Shown one piece after another: positions 16,644-23,414 of a stretch of DNA of 33,977 bases. The translations under genes were made by a program, and so were the position numbers. Location: positions 1 through 33,977 of the forward strand of contig CAILDA010000050.1 of the NCBI GenBank assembly GCA_903832875.1. The letters are read 5' to 3'. The DNA is from an uncultured Micrococcales bacterium (GTDB taxonomy: Bacteria; Actinomycetota; Actinomycetes; Actinomycetales; Microbacteriaceae). Position 1 is the first letter of the stretch. Each line of letters opens with the position of its first letter. Under the pieces are notes generated by a model. It was not told the origin of the DNA, ran no database searches, and saw only the letters and a program-made list of their open reading frames with translations.

Positions 16644-19384
16644 CTCCTCGGCGGCTGACTAAGTACCTAGTTGCAGCACTAACTGTGCTGTTGACTTCAC
16701 TTGGGCTGACCGCGATAACTCCAGCTGGTGCTTTAGATGGAAACAAATTTGATCCTGGTTTGATTATCAGCGATAGCGTATTTTTTGATTTTGGAACCAT
16801 GACTGTTGAAGAGATTCAACGATTCTTAGAATCACAAGTTCCGGTTTGTAAATCAGGGACATCAGGCATGCCATGTCTAAGGAATTATCGAGATGATACT
16901 CCAGAGAAAACCGCAGACCCGGGTAAGTGTGCTTATCTGCCTGCGCAGAAAGACATCAGCGCTGCCACCATCATCTATAACATCGCTAGAGCATGTGGAA
17001 TCAATCCGAGGGTGTTACTTGTCACTTTGCAGAAAGAACAAGGTCTAGTTCAAGCCAGTATTCCTTCTCCTTATATGTATCGAGCGGCCATGGGTTATGG
17101 CTGTCCCGATAGTGATCCAGGAATTTGTGGCAAGGTTTGGACTGGACTTTTCAATCAGTTATACAAAGCCGCTGGACAATTTCAGTGGTACGGCGATCCA
17201 AATGGTTCCTTTACTTACCTTCGACCTGGTAGAGAAGTTTCCATTTCCTATCATCCAGATTCGACTAGAAACTGTGGCAAGAAAACTTTCACCCTGAAAA
17301 GTCAGGCAACCGCAAACCTTTACTACTACACACCATTTGTTCCTAACACCGCTGCACTGAGTAACCTCAGAGGAACGGGGGACAGGTGTTCCGCCTATGG
17401 CAATAGAAACTTTTGGCGTTACTACTGGGATTGGTTTGGCTCACCGCTAGGCGGAGGTTTCCTACTAAAGAGCTCTACTAGCGATACTTACTTCGTATCT
17501 AACGACATCAAGTATCCGCTAGCTGATCCTGCTCTTGTTGCTGAGCTTGCTCCACTTGGTCCATTAGGTGAAATCTCTAAAGAGTATCTAGATTCATTCC
17601 CAACTGGTGCGCCGATGACCAGGCTTATCAAAACAGCACCGGTTTCTGGAGTTAGCACCTATTACTTTGTCAGCTCAGGTAAGAAATACGTCGTTGCTAA
17701 CTGTGAACAGGCAACAAACCTAGGGCTTGATTGCAACGCAGCGATTACGTTAACCCAGGTTCAGTTAGACGCTTTACCAACTGGTGCATTCAGACCTGAC
17801 ATCACTGGAATCGTTAAGAGCATTCCAATAGCTCCTGCAACGGCTTCCTATTACATGGTCAATGCTTCGAAGAAGTATCCGGTTGACTGTGGGAAAGCCC
17901 CAGTACTTGGTTTTAGTTGCACGGCAGCTCCGGCATTGGATGACGCTAAGTTGAATGCCCTTGCAACAGTTCGTCTTGGCGTCTCAGGGCTTGGTATTTC
18001 AGCACTAATGAATCTTGAGGGTGGCTCAAGAGTAATTATTCAAGCTGGTCAAAAGCGAGAGATTCTCGATGACGCATCACTTAGTGCAGCAGGTGTTGGA
18101 CCAACTGCTCCATCACCGCTAAAACTTAAAGATTTCAGCTACTTACCGTGGGGTGCACCAATCGCAGTGGATGGCAGTTTGTTTGTTAACCGCGCTCTCC
18201 AGCGCGAAGGTGTCATCGTCAACGGTAAATACTTCGATATCGATCCAGTAACTAGAGCTGAAATAGATTTCACTAAGTTATTTAGACAAACCCCTGGCTC
18301 ATTAGGTGTTGATGGCCTCAGTGCTATTACTAATACAGGTCAAATAAAGACCTTGGTTGTTGACGAAAGGTCTCAACGCTGGTTACTGAACGCCGATGGT
18401 AAAACCAAGGTGGATGACAGTACCAACTGGATTACTGCTGCTAGTCCTATTACGAATGATCTTGCAGATAAGTTCCCAACTCTGGAGCAGAGCATAACTG
18501 GCTTCAACTTTGTTCAAGTCAAAGGACAGAAAACTGTTTACTTACTTAAAGATGGAATTATCAGAGCTACCTATAACGCAGCCGATAGAGACTTATTAGA
18601 TGTTGGCATGAGTTCAACTAATCCAGTGCTCGTTACTGTTTCAGGTTTAACCTTCATCCCTAAAGGAGTCATGGTCTTGCCTGCTGGTCTAGTAGTGAAG
18701 AACAAGCAGACCGGCATAGTTGGGCTAATTGATGGCCCTAGCCGAATAGTCACTATTGCTGAGACTTCAATGGCGCTAACCCTTCCTGAACCAAGAGCAC
18801 TCACTAATTTGCAGCTCATTGGTTATCAAGATCAGGAGGCTTTATCCTCATACAAAGTTTCTTGTGCTGGTCAGAAATACATTGTCGCTAATTCTTTATT
18901 ACATGAGACTCAGGTAGCTGTTGCTAAAGACTTCCCTGGGAAGACAACACCACTTAGTGATGCTAGCTGTGCTCTGTTGACCATCACAGACCAGAGCCTC
19001 GGGCATTATGTTGGTGAAAAGATACTTGACCCAAAAACAAATAAGTTAACTTATAAGGCATACAAGATAACCAAGGGTAAGCGTTACCCATTCAAGAACA
19101 TGGCCTCTTATAAGAAGGACAACCTCACAGAACCACCGCTTATCTGGGTGGACCAGTCATTCCTTAGAAATCTCCAATTAGGAAATGAAATTGGTGGGGT
19201 TACCGTTGATCCCAAACCGGATCCAAAACCAACGCCTAAGCCCAAGCAATACACAATTGTTGCAGGGGATTCACTAAGTTCGATTGCGACCAAGTTCAAT
19301 ACGACGGTCACAAAGATTATGACTTTGAATGGAATTGTAAATGCTGACCGAATCCGAATCGGTCAAGTCTTGAAGCTACCTTAG
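16640..19384 (+). CDS. Large secreted protein: lysozyme-like N-domain, degenerate repeats, C-terminal LysM
   Basis: The 914 residues start with a Sec signal peptide (about 1-31, ending TPAGA). Residues ~35-268 form a cysteine-rich domain that I know from actinobacterial proteins often labelled hemagglutinin. Its core GINPRVLLVTLQKEQGLV resembles the catalytic-glutamate helix of soluble lytic transglycosylases (E133), and QWYGDPNGSFTYL and FWRYYWDWFGSP follow. Residues ~275-840 contain about eight divergent repeats of 65-80 residues around a Y-F/Y-V-x-x-G-K-K-Y-x-V core. A Pro/Lys linker (PDPKPTPKPK) leads to a LysM domain (about 869-914) that binds peptidoglycan. GTG start, coupled to the lipoprotein gene. 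A wall-bound muramidase or adhesin is the best inference. The stop overlaps that of the converging gene. Confidence 0.85.
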   Translation: MTPRRLTKYLVAALTVLLTSLGLTAITPAGALDGNKFDPGLIISDSVFFDFGTMTVEEIQRFLESQVPVCKSGTSGMPCLRNYRDDTPEKTADPGKCAYLPAQKDISAATIIYNIARACGINPRVLLVTLQKEQGLVQASIPSPYMYRAAMGYGCPDSDPGICGKVWTGLFNQLYKAAGQFQWYGDPNGSFTYLRPGREVSISYHPDSTRNCGKKTFTLKSQATANLYYYTPFVPNTAALSNLRGTGDRCSAYGNRNFWRYYWDWFGSPLGGGFLLKSSTSDTYFVSNDIKYPLADPALVAELAPLGPLGEISKEYLDSFPTGAPMTRLIKTAPVSGVSTYYFVSSGKKYVVANCEQATNLGLDCNAAITLTQVQLDALPTGAFRPDITGIVKSIPIAPATASYYMVNASKKYPVDCGKAPVLGFSCTAAPALDDAKLNALATVRLGVSGLGISALMNLEGGSRVIIQAGQKREILDDASLSAAGVGPTAPSPLKLKDFSYLPWGAPIAVDGSLFVNRALQREGVIVNGKYFDIDPVTRAEIDFTKLFRQTPGSLGVDGLSAITNTGQIKTLVVDERSQRWLLNADGKTKVDDSTNWITAASPITNDLADKFPTLEQSITGFNFVQVKGQKTVYLLKDGIIRATYNAADRDLLDVGMSSTNPVLVTVSGLTFIPKGVMVLPAGLVVKNKQTGIVGLIDGPSRIVTIAETSMALTLPEPRALTNLQLIGYQDQEALSSYKVSCAGQKYIVANSLLHETQVAVAKDFPGKTTPLSDASCALLTITDQSLGHYVGEKILDPKTNKLTYKAYKITKGKRYPFKNMASYKKDNLTEPPLIWVDQSFLRNLQLGNEIGGVTVDPKPDPKPTPKPKQYTIVAGDSLSSIATKFNTTVTKIMTLNGIVNADRIRIGQVLKLP

Positions 19385-20757
19385 CGCCGGAGCATTCGAG
19401 TAATTGGCTTCTTGCTAAGTTTCTCTAAACGATCTCGTTTAGTGCTGCCTAAATCCGTTTCAAGTAGTTCTTCAGGATCATGTGATTTCACTGCAAAGAG
19501 AATCAGCATCATCATCGCTGATTGAATGAGCAATCTAGATTCGGTAACGCCTCTAACCAGCTGAGTTATCAGAACTAGTAATGGCCACAAATACAAAGCA
19601 TTGCTGTGGTGCACCCCTAGACGCCAAGTCTTTACAAAGGTTCTGGCAAGCAAAATAATAAAGAGAACCAGCCCAACTGCACCTAACTGCAACCACATAT
19701 CTAAATATGCGTTGTGGGCTTGGTAGTAAGCCTCACCATTGATAACTACTAAACCTTCATAGGGTTTTACTCCTGGCACCCAAACTCCAGTAAAACCCCA
19801 ACCTTCTAGTGGACGCTGTGAGATTAGCGATAGCACTCGACGCCAGATGTCACTGCGGTGAGTCATATCTGGGCTTTTGCCTAAAAGATCAAAAACAGTC
19901 CTTCGGAATACCAGAACAAAGAACATTGCAACACCGGCTAATGACCAAGCAATTCTGTAATATCGATGACGGGTTGGTTTATCTTTACCTTCGGCAAGAA
20001 GTGACACAACAGCAGCTAGCAAAACTGCAACAGAGGCAAAGATAACTCCAGCTGATTTAGAAACAGCAATCATGGCTACCGATGCAGCCAAGCTGGTGAT
20101 GCTCAACACCTTGCTAGTTTTGGTAATTCCAATTTCAATCGCGAAGGTGATAACACCGATCAAAGCCCAGGCTGCTACCAAGTTCGCATTACCTAGTAAG
20201 CCTTGAATACGACCACCATCAAACAGGTGGCCACTTTGTGCAAAAGCAACTTCGATAGCTGGGTCAACTCCAGAAACTAGTTTTGGTAGTAAGCCTTTGA
20301 AGGTTGAGGTGAAAAGTTCAACTGCGAATGATCCGAAAATAATTATTCTGATTGCGTTTGCAAAGATCTTCAGAATTTCACGCCAGCTAAAAACTGCTGC
20401 AAAGAACAGGGCTATTGCGGTAACCCCGATTTGAATGATGAAGCCGCTAACCGTATCGCTGGCGTAAGCAGACCAAGGTGAGCTTCCGATCATTAGGGCA
20501 AGTAGTAAAGCCAGCTCGATAGGTATTTGCCTTATAACTCTGAACCAGTCGGCCTTTAGAAGAAAATAAACACAGCCCGTAAGACTGGTTACTGCGATAA
20601 CAAGCCAGACTGACCAAACTAAGTTGGCTCTGATGTAATCCTCGGCAAACAAACTGTCGCCGGCAATAAGGGTTAGTAAGGCAAGGTACGCGAAAACCCG
20701 AGGCTGCCACCCCTTGCCTGTAGTTGTCTTTGCAGTATTCATCAGCGTTAGAGGCAA
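19381..20757 (-). CDS. O-antigen-ligase-like (Wzy_C) polytopic membrane protein
   Basis: About ten to twelve hydrophobic segments, with the WaaL/Wzy_C signature in the large loop near the C-terminal third: RPLEGWGFTGVWVPG, then AHNAYLDMWLQLGAVGLVLF. Such proteins join or polymerise lipid-linked glycans on the outer face of the membrane. The ORF track begins at ATG 20811, but I prefer the TTG at 20757 (458 residues): it is preceded by a near-perfect AAAGGAGG seven bases upstream, whereas the longer form would overlap the divergent manA start. A third option is the ATG at 20742. No flippase or chain-length gene is in the window, so the glycan is unknown; a wall polymer or exopolysaccharide is likely in this Gram-positive group. 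Confidence 0.85.
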   Translation of the reverse strand: MPLTLMNTAKTTTGKGWQPRVFAYLALLTLIAGDSLFAEDYIRANLVWSVWLVIAVTSLTGCVYFLLKADWFRVIRQIPIELALLLALMIGSSPWSAYASDTVSGFIIQIGVTAIALFFAAVFSWREILKIFANAIRIIIFGSFAVELFTSTFKGLLPKLVSGVDPAIEVAFAQSGHLFDGGRIQGLLGNANLVAAWALIGVITFAIEIGITKTSKVLSITSLAASVAMIAVSKSAGVIFASVAVLLAAVVSLLAEGKDKPTRHRYYRIAWSLAGVAMFFVLVFRRTVFDLLGKSPDMTHRSDIWRRVLSLISQRPLEGWGFTGVWVPGVKPYEGLVVINGEAYYQAHNAYLDMWLQLGAVGLVLFIILLARTFVKTWRLGVHHSNALYLWPLLVLITQLVRGVTESRLLIQSAMMMLILFAVKSHDPEELLETDLGSTKRDRLEKLSKKPITRMLRR

Positions 20758-20764
20758 GTCTAAA

Positions 20765-20772
20765 CCTCCTTT
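20765..20772 (-). promoter_or_regulatory. Strong ribosome-binding site that decides the Wzy_C start
   Basis: AAAGGAGG on the minus strand, seven bases before the TTG at 20757. It matches the 16S anti-Shine-Dalgarno better than any other site I checked and is in frame with the downstream protein, so the upstream ATG (20811) is unlikely to be the real start. Confidence 0.7.
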
Positions 20773-20775
20773 GGT

Positions 20776-20781
20776 TAGGCT
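20776..20781 (+). promoter_or_regulatory. Probable -10 box (leaderless) for manA
   Basis: TAGGCT, six bases, then the GTG at 20788. It lies only 4 nt from the ribosome-binding site of the divergent gene, so the two expression signals are interleaved in a 30-bp space. Confidence 0.55.
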
Positions 20782-20787
20782 TGATAA

Positions 20788-21948
20788 GTGCTCGTAAAAC
20801 TTACCAATCATGCCCTTGACTATGCCTGGGGCTCAAAGAACCTAATCTCTGATTACTTCGGGATTGAGGCTACTGGTAAGCCAATGGCTGAAATTTGGTT
20901 CGGTACCCACGATGGCTCGCCAACTAAGGTAGCGGGATTGGATATTTCGCTGCACGATTTGCTAAGTGCTCAAGGCAGACCAGATCGCCTTGCCTATTTA
21001 TTGAAGATTTTGGCAGCTGGCGCACCACTCTCGATTCAAGCTCACCCTAACCCTGAGCAAGCCCTGGCCGGCTTTGCTAAGGAGAATGCCGCTGGCGTTG
21101 ACATTGCTGCCAATAACCGCAACTACAAAGACGATAGAGCCAAGCCTGAAATGATCGTGGCTTTGACAAAGAGCTTTGAGGCGTTAGTTGGTTTTGCTGA
21201 TTCCCGTCTGGTCATTGAGAAGTTTGCTGAGCTATTAGAAGCAACCGAGTCAGCAAAGCTTAAGAGCGTTCTGACTAGATGGAGCTCTTGGTTAGCCGAA
21301 CCTGATGGCATTGCCAAGGTAACCCTTGATTCACTGAGTTCTGATGACTGCGATGAAGTTTTTATCACTGACCTTATTGATGCAGCGGAACAATGCCCTT
21401 CATTAGTTGATCTTGTTTCTCATCTTGCTTTTCACCATGGCACAGACAGAGGCATTGCAACAGCGCTGCTACTAAATCACATGATTCTCTCTCAAGGCGA
21501 AGCAGTGTTTGTTCCAGCTGGCATGCCTCATGCCTATCTTGCTGGTTTAGGTGTTGAAGTGATGCTGGCTAGTGACAATGTGCTTAGAGGTGGGCTAACA
21601 CCTAAACACGTTGATGTTGCTGAGTTAGCTCAAGTTCTAGTTTTTGAAGCAACCAATCCAGAAGTAGCAAAGACTAAGACTCTTGCGGTTGGTTTTGAAA
21701 GATTTGATTTACCAACACCAGAGTTTGAGTTCTATCGGGCACAGGTTGGTTCGAACAATATGCTTGTGGATTTGAATTTGCCAGGCGATGCCATAGTGCT
21801 TTGCACTCAAGGAGCGGTAGCAGTTAGTTCCAGTAAGGGCGAGCGCGAAGTTATCAACGCCGGCGAAGCTGCTTTCATTTCAGGGGATGCCAGAACCTTT
21901 AGTCTTGCTGGCAATGGAACAGCTTTTATAGCGGTTAGTTCGAAGTAG
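20788..21948 (+). CDS. manA: Mannose-6-phosphate isomerase, type I
   Basis: ManA interconverts fructose-6-phosphate and mannose-6-phosphate with a zinc ion, feeding mannose activation together with ManB. The 386-residue protein shows the type I motifs: NHALDYAWGSKNLI, PLSIQAHPN (zinc-binding Gln and His), KPEMIVAL (zinc Glu), GEAVFVPAGMPHAYLAGLGVEVMLASDNVLRGGLTPKHVD (zinc His and the signature arginine). GTG start at 20788 with a TAGGCT box six bases upstream and no ribosome-binding site, hence probably leaderless. Its last 14 nt overlap the 3' end of galE on the other strand. In M. tuberculosis manA lies near manB and whiB2, as here. I find no mannose-1-phosphate guanylyltransferase in the window. 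Confidence 0.95.
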   Translation: MLVKLTNHALDYAWGSKNLISDYFGIEATGKPMAEIWFGTHDGSPTKVAGLDISLHDLLSAQGRPDRLAYLLKILAAGAPLSIQAHPNPEQALAGFAKENAAGVDIAANNRNYKDDRAKPEMIVALTKSFEALVGFADSRLVIEKFAELLEATESAKLKSVLTRWSSWLAEPDGIAKVTLDSLSSDDCDEVFITDLIDAAEQCPSLVDLVSHLAFHHGTDRGIATALLLNHMILSQGEAVFVPAGMPHAYLAGLGVEVMLASDNVLRGGLTPKHVDVAELAQVLVFEATNPEVAKTKTLAVGFERFDLPTPEFEFYRAQVGSNNMLVDLNLPGDAIVLCTQGAVAVSSSKGEREVINAGEAAFISGDARTFSLAGNGTAFIAVSSK

Positions 21949-22897
21949 CTAGGTAGTGGCTTTTCACGATATCTTGCAGATTGTGTTTTGCTTTCCAACC
22001 AAGAGTGCTTTCAATTCTTGAAACATCAGCACTAAGTGCAGCAGGGTCACCTGGTCTTCTATCCACTAAGTCCACAGCAAAGTCTTTTCCAATAACCTTG
22101 TGAATCGTGTCAATAACCGCAAGAACCGAAGAGCCGGTTCCAGTGCCAACGTTGAAGACAGAGTACTCGCGGTTCTCCTGAGCTAAATAGTCAAGGGCTG
22201 CTAGGTGTGCATCAGCTAAATCTTGGACGTGTATGTAATCACGAACACAACTACCATCTTCAGTTGGCCAGTCAGATCCAAATACTTGGATAGGTTCTTC
22301 ATTTGCGATTGCGTTGAAAGCTATAGGAATTAAGTTAGCAACTCCGGTGTCCGCTAAATCACTAAAGCCAGCACCAGCTACGTTGAAGTATCTAAGTGAA
22401 ACTGTTTTCAGCCCCCAAGCTTTACTGGCAGAGCTCATCATCCATTCGCCAATTAGTTTTGTTTCACCGTAAGGGTTAATTGGCTGGCAGTTGTAATCCT
22501 CAGCAACCTGAGCTACCTCAGGGGATCCATACGTTGCAGCGCTTGAAGAAAAGACCATGTTCATTACTTTTGCTTCGCGCATTGCAACTAGCAGGTTGGT
22601 AACTGAATTCAAATTCTGCTGGTAGTAATACTCAGGGTTAGCAACCGATTCACCGACAGATTTTCTAGCTGCTAGGTGAATCACGCCATCAATCGAGTGA
22701 TCTTTGAAAGCCTGAACTAAAAGAGCAGTCGCCTTTTCTGAGGCAAGATCAACCTGGATTAGGGGAGTATCTCCCAATCTAGATTGCTTGCCATTGCTTA
22801 GATCATCGAGAGCTACCGCCTGGTGACCTGCAGATACAAGGGCTCGAACCACGTGCGAACCGATGTATCCAGCTCCACCGGTAACCAAAATCTTCAT
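21935..22897 (-). CDS. galE: UDP-glucose 4-epimerase
   Basis: GalE interconverts UDP-glucose and UDP-galactose and so supplies galactose for envelope glycans. The 320-residue short-chain-dehydrogenase-type protein has the NAD loop TGGAGYIGSHV (6-16), LAARKSVGESVANPEYYY, the catalytic serine in FSSSAATYG (about S119), and YGETK with Y143 and K147. EDGSCVRDYIHVQDLA and FNVGTGTGSSVL are the standard GalE C-terminal segments. The length is close to the usual 325-340. The ATG at 22897 is preceded on the minus strand by TAACCT and six bases, suggesting a leaderless message. The gene is divergent from whiB2 and convergent with manA, where the two coding ends overlap by 14 nt. Confidence 0.94.
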   Translation of the reverse strand: MKILVTGGAGYIGSHVVRALVSAGHQAVALDDLSNGKQSRLGDTPLIQVDLASEKATALLVQAFKDHSIDGVIHLAARKSVGESVANPEYYYQQNLNSVTNLLVAMREAKVMNMVFSSSAATYGSPEVAQVAEDYNCQPINPYGETKLIGEWMMSSASKAWGLKTVSLRYFNVAGAGFSDLADTGVANLIPIAFNAIANEEPIQVFGSDWPTEDGSCVRDYIHVQDLADAHLAALDYLAQENREYSVFNVGTGTGSSVLAVIDTIHKVIGKDFAVDLVDRRPGDPAALSADVSRIESTLGWKAKHNLQDIVKSHYLATSN

Positions 22898-22903
22898 GAG
22901 ACA

Positions 22904-22909
22904 AGGTTA
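22904..22909 (-). promoter_or_regulatory. Probable -10 box (leaderless) for galE
   Basis: TAACCT on the minus strand, six bases before the galE ATG. It is part of the 182-bp divergent control region shared with whiB2. Confidence 0.5.
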
Positions 22910-22993
22910 TCTGCGTAATTGAGGGCAAAATACCCTCAAAAAGAGCCAAAACCCTAATGTAAAGGGTTGATAACACCTTTGGATTTGACCTTC

Positions 22994-23034
22994 TGTCAAC
23001 TTGACACCACAATACTTACATCGCTGTAATTACA
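22994..23034 (+). promoter_or_regulatory. Promoter of whiB2 with nested palindromes
   Basis: A perfect -35 box TTGACA (23001-23006), an 18-bp spacer and TGTAAT (23025-23030), a five-of-six match to TATAAT. It is the best sigma-70-type promoter in the window. The -35 box is half of the palindrome TGTCAA-C-TTGACA (22994-23006), and the -10 box is within TGTAATTACA (23025-23034), itself preceded by TTACA to make TTACA-TCGC-TGTAA (23016-23029). These symmetries are good candidates for operator sites. Transcription would start near 23037-23041, leaving a leader of about 40 nt. Confidence 0.7.
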
Positions 23035-23079
23035 ACAGTGAAACCCAGCTGGTTGCTGGAGTCCCCTGGAAGGAACTGG

Positions 23080-23394
23080 ATGTCCCAGAACGAAGACCGT
23101 AGCGGTGTAGCCGATGACTGGTTTATTGACCCAATTTTGTTACGCCTTATCGGTGGAGATCCAAGCGCCGACACTAACGCTCTAGCTTGGCAGCGAGATG
23201 CTCTTTGCTCACAGACAGACCCTGAAGCTTTCTTCCCTGAAAAGGGAGGCTCAACCAGAGACGCTAAACGTATCTGCTCAGGTTGCGATGTTCGTCAGCA
23301 GTGCTTGGACTATGCACTGCAGAACGATGAGCGCTTTGGAATCTGGGGCGGTTTATCAGAGCGTGAGCGCCGCAAGCTAAAGAAGCGCGCCTAG
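23080..23394 (+). CDS. whiB2: WhiB-family iron-sulfur transcription regulator (WhiB2/WhmD type)
   Basis: WhiB proteins bind a [4Fe-4S] cluster and the primary sigma factor; the WhiB2 branch controls septation and division in actinobacteria. I take the ATG at 23080 (104 residues), preceded by GAAGGA five bases upstream, not the GTG at 23038 in the ORF track, which lies at the expected transcription start. The four cluster cysteines are C43, C66, C69 and C75 (ALCSQTDPEAFFP; ICSGCDVRQQC), followed by the GIWGG turn (87-91) and the basic tail RERRKLKKRA. The acidic N-terminus is normal for WhiB2. Strong dedicated promoter upstream (22994-23034). In M. tuberculosis whiB2 sits close to manB and manA as well; here a GT2 gene follows after 20 nt. 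Confidence 0.93.
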   Translation: MSQNEDRSGVADDWFIDPILLRLIGGDPSADTNALAWQRDALCSQTDPEAFFPEKGGSTRDAKRICSGCDVRQQCLDYALQNDERFGIWGGLSERERRKLKKRA

Positions 23395-23414
23395 CTAAAG
23401 GCCAGGCCAAGCTC

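Noticed and set aside
20742-20811. Longer O-antigen-ligase-like start at ATG 20811, and a shorter one at ATG 20742
   Set aside because: The first overlaps manA and has no supporting site; the second lacks a correctly spaced ribosome-binding site. The TTG at 20757 has AAAGGAGG at ideal distance.
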